The notes beneath the pieces were generated by a model. The model made no database searches and was not told the origin of the DNA. It saw only the letters and a program-made list of their open reading frames with translations. The position numbers were made by a program, and so were the translations under genes. 64,000 bases of DNA from Hygrocybe punicea (Eukaryota > Basidiomycota > Agaricomycetes > Agaricales > Hygrophoraceae): the NCBI GenBank assembly GCA_963556145.1, contig OY744472.1, forward strand, positions 3,038,001-3,102,000. The letters are read 5' to 3'. This document shows positions 1-10,441 of this stretch, piece by piece. Position 1 is the stretch's first letter, and the number at the start of each line of letters is the position of its first letter.

Positions 1-2
1 AT

Positions 3-2954
3 GGCACAGTGGAGCAACAAGGACGTCTCACTCTTCACATGCACATGCTACTATGGCTGAAAGGATGTTTGTCACCCCAAGAAATCAGAGATAGAATAAT
101 GGATCCAACTTCAGATTTCCAAAAGTCTTTTGTTGAATATCTAGAAAGTGTGCACATTGGTGAATTTATAACTGGAACTATGGATGAAGTCAAAGCTAAA
201 GTCAACCAGAAATCTGAACAAGAAGACTACAAAGATCTAACTCAGACTCTGCCTGAAGCACCCCCACCCATGTGTACAATTAGGCATGATGTGAACAGTG
301 ACAACAATTGCAATGATTGCAAACAGGTTAATTTATGGTGGGACAGATTTCATAACACTGTTGATCATTTGATATTACGCTCCAATGTTCATAATTGTGG
401 CAGAAACAGTTCAAACAATGAGAAAGTCCAGAGAAAAGACAGACCCAGTTGCATGAACAAACATGGTAAATGCAAAGCTAGATTTCCCAGACCTTTGTTT
501 GAATCAACAGAAGTAGACCCAAAAACTGGTGCATTAAATATGAAGAAGGGTGAAGCTTGGATCAATACATTGACGCCACTTGTGACATTTCTACTGCATT
601 GCAATTCTGATGTTACAAGTCTTCTTTCTGGTACTGCAATCAAAGCCATTATAGCATATATCTCTGACTATATTACAAAACCTGGATTGAAAACCTATAG
701 CATATTTGATACCATCAGAAGTGTGTTTGACAGAAACTCAGAAATGCATGGAGGGTCCATGAAAAGAAAAGACAAAGCTAGAAAACTCATCACCCAGATC
801 ATCAATGCTTTAACTGCAAAACTTGAAATTGGTGGACCAATGGCTTCAATGTATCTACTTGGCAACCCTGACCATTATACCAGTCACAAATTCATTCCTG
901 TTTATTGGAGAAACTATGTGAGAGAAGTCCAGAAAGCTTGGAATCCAGATGAAAATGATAACATGCAAGTTGACTCTGAAAAAGTTGTACTGCACAATCA
1001 AAAGGGAAAATTCATAGGACTATCTGCTGTGCATGACTACATTTACAGGCCAGCTCATTATGAAGACATGGATTTATATGAATGGGTGCAGGGTGCAGAA
1101 AGAGTCAAGAGAAACATTCAAAAACCTCATGATGAAATAAACAGTGATGATGAGTTAGATGTCTTGGAATCTGAGCCACAAACTGCAACTCACAAAAAAA
1201 CTTCGAGATCTGGTGTATCTACCAGTAATGACTTGAGCATAGAATTTGATGATCTGAACATCAAAGATGATGACAATTTCATAGAATGTGATTCAGAGGA
1301 CAATGAGTCTGATAGCACTGAGTCTGTGCAAGAAGATACCAAGCTTTTCCTAGAATATCACCCATTATATGAGACACACTGCATAGAATTCAGTAAAAAG
1401 AAGCAGCATGTTGTTCCAAACTTTGTTGGTGGCTCACTGCCCAGACGTGATAGAGAAGACAGAGAATACTATTGCACCACAATGCTCACTCTGTTCAAAC
1501 CATGGAGATCTGGCAATGACCTGAAACATGAACTGGAATCATGGGATGAAGCATTCACTGATCATGAATTCACTGTTAGGCAATTAGAAATCATGGACAA
1601 CTTTAACCTGAGATATGAATGCCTTGATGCTAAAGATGATTATTCTGCTCAGCTTAGACAAGGAGCAGTGTTAGATGGTACCTGTCCTCAATTTATGACT
1701 TCAGACATGATCTCACACTTGGATGATGACAACATTCAAAATGGTGGTGACTTTGGAGATGACAATTATGAGCAGGACAAAAACAATGCAGATTATGGCA
1801 CTAACAAATATTCTGAGCTTGGTCAACATGGTAGACTGATTAAAGCTCAAATGGATGCCACTGAAAACATTGTCAGAAACATTGGTTGGCTTGACCCATG
1901 TCCAGATGGTTCAATTACAGTAAATTCTGCTCCACTTGAAGTTGAAATGAATCAACCTGGTACTCAATGGAAACAACTTGTTCAAGAACAAAGACAAGAT
2001 ATACTAGATGAGAGAAATCAACACATTCCTGCAAACTCAAAGTCTACTTCACACAAAACATATACTGATCCAAATGAAAATGATGTGATGATTGTGGACC
2101 AATCATACTTGATGCAGACTTTCAGAGCTGCAAATGCACAGAGACAACAGCTAATTGATGCCACTGTTAGAAAATTCAGCTTGAACACTGAGCAGAAAAG
2201 AGCCTTTAGGATTATTGCAAATCATGCTTCATCTCCCAGCACTGACCAGTTGAAAATGAATATTGCTGGAATGGCTGGCACTGGAAAATCACAAGTCATC
2301 AAAGCAGTTGTTGAGTTCTTTGACAATGTACATGAGTCTCACAGATTTGTTATTCTTGGTCCTACTGGTACTTCTGCAGCTCTACAAAATGGCTCAACTT
2401 ATCACTACTTCCTGGGCATCAATCCAAACATGTCAAATAGAAATGAAGCAATGGGCATTGCTCAACTAAAAGGTAGACTAGAAGGAGTTGACTATATTTT
2501 CATTGATGAAGTCTCAATGCTGTCTTGTCATGATCTCTACAAAATCAGTGCTAGACTAGCTAAAGCTTTGAACATACATGACATCCCATTGGGTGGAATC
2601 AACATGATATTTGCTGGAGACTTTGCACAGTTACCACCAGTTGGAGGTGCACCATTGTACAGTGGAACAGTTGGCACTCAGATCACATCAGCCTTGACAA
2701 CATACTCTCAGGAAACTGCCATTGGAAAAGCACTCTGGCATCAAGTGACCACAGTTGTGATTCTCAGAGAAAACATGAGACAGAGGACCCAAACAGCTGA
2801 GGATGCATTGTTCAGAACTGTCCTTGTCAACATGTGCTATGGCAAGTGTACTGCACAGGACATTCAATTTTTGAGAACCAGAATTGCGGGCAAACGTCCA
2901 GACCAGCCCAACATTGCCTCCAAAAATTTTAGAAATGTTCCTATCATATGTGGC
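3..2954 (+). pseudogene. Helitron copy 1 Rep/helicase, segment 1 (5' end beyond window)
   Basis: Helitron transposase fragment: rolling-circle Rep domain followed by a PIF1-type DNA helicase. The frame is already open at the left edge (G-T-V-E-Q-Q), so the N-terminus lies outside. The HUH metal site reads LHMHMLLW (codons around 33-56). The paired catalytic tyrosines appear as AYISDYITK near base 650. A long acidic linker follows, then helicase motifs: Walker A GMAGTGKS near 2270 and Walker B FIDEVSML near 2500. The frame is interrupted at 2954 by a copia element and resumes at 8149. The same protein is encoded on the minus strand at 19497-25648, where the interrupted site reads RNVPIICGIHSQKD without a break. 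Family assignment is firm; the gene cannot be functional in its present broken state. Confidence 0.93.
2950..2954. repeat. Target site duplication GTGGC, left copy
   Basis: Matches 8144-8148 on the other side of the copia element. The paralogous Helitron on the minus strand has a single GTGGC at this position. Confidence 0.93.
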
Positions 2955-3103
2955 TTTCGTGACTATAGCATAAGTCTCAGCCGTTGTCAATGTGAACGAC
3001 TGAGGTACGTGTCGAACTCGGAGCCCTAAAGTAGTTGGCAGTTGCCGTGCTCCCAATATGGGATGGGACCTTAGCTCGTTATCTTGGCCCTCCTTTCTTG
3101 ACA
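2955..3103 (-). repeat. Copia 3' LTR (149 bp)
   Basis: On the element strand it begins TGTCAAGAAAGG and ends GTCACGAAA, so the start is canonical TG but the end is AA rather than CA. It lacks four of the five 51-bp units present in the partner LTR. Confidence 0.9.
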
Positions 3104-3112
3104 CTCCCACTC
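3104..3112 (-). other. Copia polypurine tract
   Basis: Read on the minus strand the nine bases next to the 3' LTR are GAGTGGGAG. A purine-rich run in this place primes plus-strand synthesis in LTR retroelements. Assignment rests on position and composition. Confidence 0.7.
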
Positions 3113-3120
3113 GAGCAAGG

Positions 3121-6100
3121 TCATAGTCCCATTGCGCGTGCAAATTTCCAGTGTTTGTCATGCGGGAGCGGTTTTATGAGGATGTCAGCGACCATGTCAT
3201 TTGTGGAGCACCAACGTATAATGCACTCTCCTTTTGCCACCAGATCGTCCCTGATATAGTGGTATTTTCGTTGTATGTGTTTGGTTCGAGCTTGGAATTG
3301 TGGATTGCGAGATAGAATGATTGCTGCCTGATTATCGCATTTGAGTTCCGTGGCCTCCTTCTGGTTTTGTCCAATTTTGTCGAAAAAGGTGCGTAGCCAC
3401 GCGATGTGTTGACCAGCATTGCTCAATCTGATGTACTCGGATTCCGTGGATGATAGTGAAACCATGGATTGGAGTTTGCTTGACCATCCGATGGCGCCGT
3501 GGTTACTGATGAATACATACCCTGAGGTGGAACGAGACGTGTCGTGGTCACCACTCCAGTTCGCATCTGAGTATCCATGGAAGTCCATGTCCATGTTGAC
3601 GTCGGAGCCATCATAGACTAGTGTGAGGTCTCGTGTGCCTTTTAGGTATCTCAGTGCTCTTTTGGCCAGACTCCAGTGGCATGCTTTTGGATTCGCACTG
3701 TATCTCCCAATGACCCCCGTGGTGTACGCTAGGTCGGGTCGGGTCCCAAGCATTAGCCACATGAGTGAGCCTACAATGCTTTGATATGAGACTTCTCGTT
3801 CTCCCATCCTCATTGATTTGACTATGGAATTATTTGTGGGGTCATCCATGGATGGTTGTGCTTTGGGATCCATGGGTATGAAGACTGGCTTGCAGTCTTT
3901 CATCCCGAAGCGCTCGAGTACTGTGTTGATGTACTGATGTTGGGACAGGGTTATTGTGCGTAGTCTGCAGTTTCGTTTGATTTGCATTCCTAAGATGTAA
4001 GTTGCCTGGCCGAGGTCGTGCATTTTGTAAGCGTCCGAGAGCAAGCTCTTCACTCTATTCACGAGTGTTCGAGATGCGGCTGCGAGGAGTAGGTCATCCA
4101 CGTATACGACTAAGAAACAGATGCCCCCTTTGTCTTTGTAGACGTATAGGCATGTTTCAGCCTTTAGGCGGGTAAATTTCATCTCGCTGAGTTTACGATC
4201 CAACGTTTTGTTCCATGTATGTCCGGCCTGTTTGAGTCCGTAGAGGGAGCGGAGCAGGCGCCAGCAGCATCCGGGTTTAATGCTCACTTCGGTTGGGGGT
4301 AACATGTATAATTCTTCCTCCAATTCCCCGTTTAGATATGCTCCGGTTACGTCCATTTGGTCGAGCTCCAGGTCATGCTTGGCCGCGAGCGATACAATGA
4401 TGCGAACGGATTCCAAATTGGCTACCGGGGCGAAGACCTCATTATAATCTATCCCTTCCTTTTGGGCGAAGCCTCGCGCAACGATCCGAACTTTGTATCG
4501 GGTTACGTTTCCGTTTCCGTCGAATTTAAGGCGCATGGTTGCTTTGGACGTGAAGGGTGTGACTCCCTCTGGGATGGGGACCTCCTCGTAGATGCTATTT
4601 GACCGTAGGTTTTCCAGTTCCTCAAGTAGCGCGTCGTGCCATTTTGTGCTGTCCGGCCCCTTCAGTGCTTCGTTGAGTGACGTTGGGAGGTCGTCGTTCG
4701 ATGGGCCGGTGTTGGCTAGGCCGGCGAAGTGTACGTCGTCTGCGAGGTCGTCGTGTCCTTCGTTGGTTTGAGTGTGCGCTGGTGCATTGGGTTCGTCTTT
4801 CTCGGTTTCCATTCCTCTTTGTTCCGCGAGCCTCTTGGCTTCTCGTTCGAGCGTTCGATGTAGCTTTTGCGTCCGTTCTTCCTGCACTTTCTTATCGTAG
4901 TCGGCGTTTCTGTTGGCTGGGTTTCGGGTGCGTGTGCCTCTCCGTATTCCTGCCACCACCTTTGCCGGCTCGCGTGTGGGCGCTGGGTGCTTTGGTTGTG
5001 GAGTTGGCACGTTTTCAACCTTGATTCTGGGTCCTGGTGTTGGTCGTGGGATCCACGATGCCGTTTCGCGAGTTATGTTGTTTCCCCGAGTCTGGGCTGG
5101 CGCGTTCGACGTTGGCGGTGCTGGTTCGTTCATGTCTCCCACTGAGCCGACGGTTGTGGGTTCTTCATTTGGATCTGTTTGGGAGGAATTGTTGTCGTCA
5201 GCGATTGGTGTTGGTTGTGGTTGGTGTTGTGTTACGTCGTCGTGTTGGTCATGCTCGCGTGGAGTTCGAAGTAGGTCCTCCCACTGATCCCCGGGCCCGT
5301 CTAGGGAGCTTGTGCGTAGGTCCTCGGGCGGTGTCCCTTTCTCGTCAAATTTGACGTGTCTGGATGTGAAGATTCGTTTCGTTTTGACGTCCAGTAATAG
5401 GTAGGCCTTTTTGCCGAGTGGGTACCCGATGAGAATGCACTTTGTGGCTCTCTCATCGAGTTTCCCTTTCCTGTGTGCCTTGTGTATGAGTGCGTAGGCC
5501 ACGCAGCCAAAGGGGCAGAATAGCGAGGCGTCGACGGGTCGGTCTGTTAATTTTGTATATGGGATTTCTCCCTTGATGCCGGACGCTGGTGAGCGCGTGA
5601 TGAGGTAGGCGGCTGTGGACATGGCGTATGTCCAGAAGGATTTGGGGAGTCCAGATGCAGCTAGCATGGCAATGGTTTTCGTGACCAGCGTCTGGTTTAT
5701 GCGTTCCGCGATGCCGTTGGATTCTGGTGTGTCCGGTGCTGTTGTCTGGTGGAGTACCCCTTCAGTCTTTAGTTTGGCCTCGAACTCCTTTCCGGTGTAT
5801 TCGCCGCCGCCGTCCGTGATGAGGAAGCGTGTCCAGCCTTGACCGAGAAGAATGGTGCCTATTTCGGTCTTGAAGAATGATTGTACCTCCGATTTCCATG
5901 TTTCATATAGCTTTTCGACATCTGACTTTTTCTTCGCGAACAGGACCCACGTGTGTCTGGACCACAGGTCGACGAACGTCACCCAATAGCGGTAGCCATC
6001 GCGTGATGTGGGCGTGACTGGCCCTCCCACATCGGAGTGGATGATGTCGAGGGGGCCTCGAGCATTGGTTTTACTTCGCTTGAATGGGAGCTTTTTCATT

Positions 6101-6408
6101 TTACCCATGACGCAGGGTTCGCAGAATTCGGGGATGCCGGTGAGTGTGTCGATGTCTTTGATTTGATTTCTTGCCACCATCCTCTTTAGCCTGTGGATGC
6201 CGATGTGTCCCATTCGGCGGTGTAGGACGTTGACATCCATGGCCAGGAGGGCACCCGACGGGGCTCCGAGGGGGTGTACTTGCAGGTGATATAGGCCTTT
6301 CCGCTGTGATGCGGTCATGATGGTGGTGTGTCCATGTGTTACGCGTCCTCCTTCTTCGCCGAATATGGATGTGTGTCCAGCCTTGCCGAGTTGGCTCACG
6401 GATACCAA
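3121..6408 (-). CDS. pol: Copia Pol: integrase, reverse transcriptase, RNase H
   Basis: About 1,095 codons. The integrase zinc site is visible (LHRRMGH, then CEPCVMGK), followed by the DDE core: D in DIIHSDVGGP, D in LITDGGGEY, E in ESNGIAERINQTL. The reverse transcriptase has the YVDDLLLAA catalytic box and the RNase H has YSDANWSGD and SLSSTESEY. Integrase precedes reverse transcriptase, which is diagnostic of Ty1/copia. The frame is the same as gag (6415-7653) and is separated from it by one TGA (6415-6417), so no own start codon is implied; the natural product was a Gag-Pol polyprotein. Domains otherwise look complete. Confidence 0.93.
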   Translation of the reverse strand: MVSVSQLGKAGHTSIFGEEGGRVTHGHTTIMTASQRKGLYHLQVHPLGAPSGALLAMDVNVLHRRMGHIGIHRLKRMVARNQIKDIDTLTGIPEFCEPCVMGKMKKLPFKRSKTNARGPLDIIHSDVGGPVTPTSRDGYRYWVTFVDLWSRHTWVLFAKKKSDVEKLYETWKSEVQSFFKTEIGTILLGQGWTRFLITDGGGEYTGKEFEAKLKTEGVLHQTTAPDTPESNGIAERINQTLVTKTIAMLAASGLPKSFWTYAMSTAAYLITRSPASGIKGEIPYTKLTDRPVDASLFCPFGCVAYALIHKAHRKGKLDERATKCILIGYPLGKKAYLLLDVKTKRIFTSRHVKFDEKGTPPEDLRTSSLDGPGDQWEDLLRTPREHDQHDDVTQHQPQPTPIADDNNSSQTDPNEEPTTVGSVGDMNEPAPPTSNAPAQTRGNNITRETASWIPRPTPGPRIKVENVPTPQPKHPAPTREPAKVVAGIRRGTRTRNPANRNADYDKKVQEERTQKLHRTLEREAKRLAEQRGMETEKDEPNAPAHTQTNEGHDDLADDVHFAGLANTGPSNDDLPTSLNEALKGPDSTKWHDALLEELENLRSNSIYEEVPIPEGVTPFTSKATMRLKFDGNGNVTRYKVRIVARGFAQKEGIDYNEVFAPVANLESVRIIVSLAAKHDLELDQMDVTGAYLNGELEEELYMLPPTEVSIKPGCCWRLLRSLYGLKQAGHTWNKTLDRKLSEMKFTRLKAETCLYVYKDKGGICFLVVYVDDLLLAAASRTLVNRVKSLLSDAYKMHDLGQATYILGMQIKRNCRLRTITLSQHQYINTVLERFGMKDCKPVFIPMDPKAQPSMDDPTNNSIVKSMRMGEREVSYQSIVGSLMWLMLGTRPDLAYTTGVIGRYSANPKACHWSLAKRALRYLKGTRDLTLVYDGSDVNMDMDFHGYSDANWSGDHDTSRSTSGYVFISNHGAIGWSSKLQSMVSLSSTESEYIRLSNAGQHIAWLRTFFDKIGQNQKEATELKCDNQAAIILSRNPQFQARTKHIQRKYHYIRDDLVAKGECIIRWCSTNDMVADILIKPLPHDKHWKFARAMGL

Positions 6409-6414
6409 TGTGAT

Positions 6415-7653
6415 TCAGAATGTAGGCACGAGTAGGGTGTTTCGGAGGCATATTTTGTACCTTTTGTCTCCCACTTTGCTTGATAACCACACGTCGCCGA
6501 TGCTGGTGGCTTCAGCTGTTGTGTTGTCGCCAAAGTGGACTGGATGAGGTGGATCTAATCTTCTGAATGTTTGCGTGTTAAACCATTCCGGGTGCGGTAC
6601 CATGTTGGTGGTAGCCCCGCAGTCAATGATGATACTTCCTTTCTTTTGACGTGGTTCGGTCGTGAGGTAAGCGTAAATGCGAGACCAGCTCTGTTGATTG
6701 ACGATTACATTTCCTGTGTCTGCTATGTGAGCTTCATTCCCGTCGCTCGATTCGCTATCTGAGTCGCTACTGGTACCGTCCTCCTCTGCTTTGTGCGCTT
6801 TGCTGTGCTCCCTTTTGCGCTTGCTCCTTCCCTTCTTCTTGCCTTCCATTCCCTTCAGGTTTCGGCAGTCTTTCGTCGTGTGTGTGCAGGAGCCGTGTAG
6901 CTTGCAGAAGAGTTTCTTCTTTTCGGGTTTTGATACCTTGAGGGCCAATTCGATGTTTGGTGTGGGCGTTTCTGTTTGGTTAGTAGCGTCGCCTGCCTTT
7001 TGAGTGTCTGCAGCGTGTGCTGCTAGTTTCGCTTCGACTGTGGACAGCTTCAGCTTCTGTCCGTCCGGTACTGATCCCGTGATGGCCGTTTTCAGTGTTT
7101 TCCAGTCATTGTCGTCTGGGATGGATTTGAGGAGGAGAAGTGGCAGTAGGTCTTCTGGGAATGCGTAGCCTAGTGTTGTGAGTCGGCTGTTGCTTGTGAG
7201 GAATGTCGCGGTGTGTTCGGCCATGGTTTTTGAGGAGGGTGGACCATCATATTTTATGGAGATGAGATCGACGAGGGCGTGGAATGCCGATGTGGTCATG
7301 TTCATCTCGTGGTATCTTTTTACGATGGTGTCGTAAAGGTCTTTGGCGGAGGCTTTGCTCCCGATGCTGAGCAGGAGGTTGTTGCTTAGGTAGCGTTGTA
7401 TGATTCCGGTGGCTTTCTCATTGCGTGCTTCCCAGGTGTCGTTGTAGCTTGTTTTGGAGATGGATGTGGAGGCCGTCGACATGGATGTTGATGTGCTTGG
7501 CGTGGTAGGCGCCGGTTTTGGGTCTGTGCCGGTGACGACGCCCAGGACCTGTTTCTCGCTTAGGGCTCCCTTGATGCGTATGTTCCATATTGTGAAGTTT
7601 GATGGTCCTTCCAGTGTTGGGCAGTTTGGTGCTGATGACGTGGCGTTTGACAT
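6415..7653 (-). CDS. gag: Copia Gag and protease
   Basis: About 412 codons from an ATG 134 bases inside the 5' LTR. The capsid region has the usual copia gag features, including a conserved tract around KDLYDTIVKRYHEM. A compact Cys/His motif (CKLHGSCTHTTKDC) stands where a zinc knuckle is expected. The aspartic protease signature reads IIDCGATTNMV, with Cys where Ser or Thr normally follows the catalytic Asp. The frame ends in TGA at 6415-6417, directly before the integrase in the same frame. Normally gag, protease and pol are one frame in this clade, so the stop is most simply a mutation. Confidence 0.88.
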   Translation of the reverse strand: MSNATSSAPNCPTLEGPSNFTIWNIRIKGALSEKQVLGVVTGTDPKPAPTTPSTSTSMSTASTSISKTSYNDTWEARNEKATGIIQRYLSNNLLLSIGSKASAKDLYDTIVKRYHEMNMTTSAFHALVDLISIKYDGPPSSKTMAEHTATFLTSNSRLTTLGYAFPEDLLPLLLLKSIPDDNDWKTLKTAITGSVPDGQKLKLSTVEAKLAAHAADTQKAGDATNQTETPTPNIELALKVSKPEKKKLFCKLHGSCTHTTKDCRNLKGMEGKKKGRSKRKREHSKAHKAEEDGTSSDSDSESSDGNEAHIADTGNVIVNQQSWSRIYAYLTTEPRQKKGSIIIDCGATTNMVPHPEWFNTQTFRRLDPPHPVHFGDNTTAEATSIGDVWLSSKVGDKRYKICLRNTLLVPTF

Positions 7654-7772
7654 TTGTGGTGAACTTGGTGGTTCGACTTGGGCTCAATCGTCATGCGAGA
7701 GCAGGAGTTAGTTGCGTCTGTGACGTGGCATTGTCGTTTGCGTTTGAGGTTTCCTGACCATTTGGAGACGAC

Positions 7773-7786
7773 CAGGGCTCATAACC
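7773..7786 (-). other. Primer binding site, half-tRNA type (initiator Met)
   Basis: The plus strand directly inside the 5' LTR reads CAGGGCTCATAACC, the anticodon arm of fungal initiator methionine tRNA (anticodon CAT). The minus strand would pair with that arm rather than with a tRNA 3' end. Use of an internally cleaved initiator tRNA is known for Drosophila copia. Confidence 0.8.
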
Positions 7787-8143
7787 TTTCGTGACTATAG
7801 CATAAGTCTCAGCCGTTGTCAATGTGAACGACTCGTTATTTATACCTATAGCATAAGTCTCAGCCGTTGTCAATGTGAACGACTCGTTATTTATACCTAT
7901 AGCATAAGTCTCAGCCGTTGTCAATGTGAACGACTCGTTATTTATACCTATAGCATAAGTCTCAGCCGTTGTCAATGTGAACGACTCGTTATTTATACCT
8001 ATAGCATAAGTCTCAGCCGTTGTCAATGTGAACGAACGACTGAGGTACGTGTCGAACTCGGAGCCCTAAAGTAGTCGGCAGTTGCCGTGCTCCCAATATG
8101 GGATGGGACCTTAGCTCGTTATCTTGGCCCTCCTTTCTTGACA
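7787..8143 (-). repeat. Copia 5' LTR (357 bp) with tandem 51-bp repeats
   Basis: Identical to the 3' LTR apart from one substitution, a 4-bp duplication (AACGAACG near 8032) and four extra copies of a 51-bp unit. The unit contains CATAAGTCTCAGCCGTTGTC, which starts at 7801, 7852, 7903, 7954 and 8005. The repeats lie toward the gag side of the LTR. A minus-strand frame reads through them, but this is a by-product of the 51-bp period. Confidence 0.93.
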
Positions 8144-8148
8144 GTGGC
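8144..8148. repeat. Target site duplication GTGGC, right copy
   Basis: Partner of 2950-2954. Confidence 0.93.
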
Positions 8149-8711
8149 ATTCACTCACAGAAGGATCAGATTAATCTTCTTGGATGTGAAAGATTTGCTT
8201 CAGACACCAACCAGAACTTGACCAACTTCTATTCCATTGACAAGTGGGGAAAAGACAAGGATTCCATGAGAAGCAAGTCAAAATCTAAAGCTATACATCA
8301 ATCCAGTGACATAGACTTTGATACACAAAGAGAGATATGGAAAGTGTGACATGCTGCAACAGATAACTTTGCTGGAAAACTCTCCTTGTGTCTTGGTATG
8401 CCTGTGATGCTTCGCAACAATGATGCCACTGAGCTCTGCATTACAAAAGGACAAGAGGGATTTGTTGTTGGCTGGCAGTCACTGAAAGCAAGTCATGGAA
8501 AAAGAGTACTTGACACTTTATTTGTTGAACTGGACAAACCTCCAAAGATGGTGCAGATACCAGGACTTCCTGACAATGTAGTGCCCATTGTAAAAAACAC
8601 CAAGACAGTTCAGTGTGTATTTCCCAGTGACCTAAAGGAATCCATTGAGAGACAACAAGTCTGGGTGCTTCCTAACTTTGCAATGACTGCTCATGCTGCT
8701 CAAGGAAAAAC
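8149..8711 (+). pseudogene. Helitron copy 1 helicase, segment 2
   Basis: Continues the PIF1-type helicase after the copia element: IHSQKDQINLLGCERF, then the C-terminal helicase region ending with FAMTAHAAQGKTR, the conserved last motif of PIF1/RecD-like helicases. One in-frame stop is present: TGA at 8347-8349 where copy 2 has CGA (VRHAATDNF), a CpG to TpG change. The frame is cut at 8715 by a solo LTR and resumes at 9611. Confidence 0.92.
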
Positions 8712-8715
8712 ACGT

Positions 8716-9610
8716 TGTAGAGGGTCGACGTCCCTCTGAGTCCGTATCATCGATATATCACGAATCTGGACCAACCCGATGCCGCCATTCGACTTGCATT
8801 CGAACCCGACGTAACCCGACGTGACGTGACGTGACGTGACCCGACGTGACCGACGTAACCTGACACATGCCGCTTTGTGATGGCCGCTTTTGGGCTAAAT
8901 CCGGCAGCCTCAAACACCTCAGAGTTCCAATTCCAGGAGATGGATCTCATCGGACTCAATCCCCGACTTCGGATTTACCTTATTTATGCATCCCCTCGTC
9001 CTTTTGGAGATATGTAGGACTTTTCCAATCTTTTTCATGGATATTCGTTTTCCCCTCCACTTTCCTGTCTTCGTTGCTTTGCAACCCCCCTTTCCACTTC
9101 CCCATTCCAGTGTTTCTTTGTAGTTTCTATCGGCCGAAGTAGACATGTCCGAAAGTAGCTACACACTCATGTACTATAAAAACGGTCCCCGACGACCGTA
9201 CGAAAATAAGATACCCTTAGTCCCCGTTTCCCTTTAGTCAGAATCACCTTTTAATCCCTTCAAATGCTCATCCATGTAGACCCTTAGCTTTTTATAGTCC
9301 TCTTCGTCGTCTTTATCGTTGTTTCCGTATATTCGTTCATCGTTTCCGACCCGACCCGACCCGACCCGCCGTACCCGACATCGTCGGCATCGTCGGGTTC
9401 TTTATTATTTGTCCGTTTTCACTCCGTTCATCGCCGGATTTGTCGTTATTAGTCCAGTTTTATGCGGCGGCTTTTCTTTTACTAACTTTCCCTTCCTTTT
9501 ACTACTATTCCCGACACTGATTTATCCAGTCACTTCTACGCTGACACCCTCTGGTTAGGATTACTTATTTCTTTATATAGTTCCGAAGCCACCAAGAACC
9601 TGCATCTACA
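8716..9610. mobile_element. Solo LTR, copy A (895 bp)
   Basis: Starts TGTAGAGGG and ends CATCTACA, giving 6-bp inverted ends TGTAGA/TCTACA. It is flanked by ACGT at 8712-8715 and 9611-9614; Helitron copy 2 carries ACGT once at the matching site. No coding sequence lies inside, as expected after recombination between two LTRs. A related copy stands at 15402-16284. The internal part of the element is not present in the window, so the superfamily is unknown. Confidence 0.9.
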
Positions 9611-10433
9611 ACGTCCATTCAATGTGCATTTAAACAGTTGTTTCAACCACATGTCATATTATTCTTCACTGTCTAGAAGTGCCTCTGCTGCTGGAACTGT
9701 AATCATTCAAGGCTTTGACACTAAAGTGATCACTAGAGGTTGTTCTGGATATCTTAGACAAGAATTTAGAGAACTAGAATTGCTTGATGAGATTACAAGG
9801 ATCAGATATGAAGGTGCTTTACCTGACCACATTGATGCTGATACACGCTCTGTTATGCTTCGAAACTTTCAGCAGTGGAAGGGAATTCACTATGTTCCTG
9901 CCAAAACTGATACTGCTATTAAATGGTCACCAACTGATCCATTACTATTGGCTCATACAGTCCCTGATAGCCTATGGCAATTGGTTGAAAAAGGCAAAGG
10001 CAAACAGAAAGCAGCTGTAATTGCAACTTCATTTGTCCCAGCAAAAGGCTCAGTTGCTATTGGTTCAACCAAAAAACATTCACTTGACACAAACAATGAA
10101 CCAGTAGCTAAAAGGCCTCGGATCACCGAAGACCATGTCAACAAAGGATCCACAAGCAAGCAACAGATCATTAACTCCCCAGCTGGACTGATCTGGGACA
10201 GAAATGACTACAGCTGTGCATATGACTCATTGTTGGTAATTCTGTTCAATCTGTGGAAAGACAATCATGTGAAGTGGTCCACAGTATTCAGAAACATGAA
10301 TGATCATTTGAGCACATTGTCTCATGGTTTTTCCGAGGTGTTGCACAAAAATATGGCATTTGAACAGCTTAGAGATCACCTTAGAACTACACTGCATAAC
10401 ATGAATCCTACAGACTTTCCTAGAGGCACTGTG
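9611..10433 (+). pseudogene. Helitron copy 1, segment 3: helicase end and Cys box of protease-like module
   Basis: Carries the last helicase block (HLNSCFNHMSYYSSLSRS, then VITRGCSGYLRQEFRE), a basic linker, and then WDRNDYSCAYDSLLVILFNLW. The last motif resembles the catalytic-cysteine box of ubiquitin-specific proteases (peptidase family C19); the candidate cysteine codon is at 10215-10217. Copy 2 lacks everything after QEFREL. The frame is cut by a MITE at 10442. Removing the MITE and one copy of its 8-bp duplication restores the frame (TVGI joined to SVANLAMEL). Confidence 0.85.
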
Positions 10434-10441
10434 GGCATCAG

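Larger units (their letters stand above)
2955..8143 (-). mobile_element. Ty1/copia LTR retrotransposon inserted in Helitron copy 1
   Basis: A complete copia-order element on the minus strand: 5' LTR 7787-8143, primer site, gag-protease, integrase, reverse transcriptase, RNase H, polypurine tract, 3' LTR 2955-3103. It is flanked by the 5-bp target duplication GTGGC (2950-2954 and 8144-8148). The undisturbed site in Helitron copy 2 near 20225-20240 carries GTGGC once, which proves the boundaries. The shared 149 bp of the LTRs differ by one substitution (T at 3045 against C at 8085) plus a repeat expansion, so the insertion is recent. One in-frame TGA splits the polyprotein, so this copy is probably not autonomous as read. 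Confidence 0.95.

Noticed and set aside
4677..5354. Several plus-strand frames opposite copia pol
   Set aside because: Shadows of the minus-strand pol gene with Val/Leu/Arg-rich composition and no family features.
7691..8026. Minus-strand frame of repeated ETYAIGINNESFTLTTA
   Set aside because: It is the 51-bp LTR repeat read in frame; the period is divisible by three, so it stays open without being a gene.
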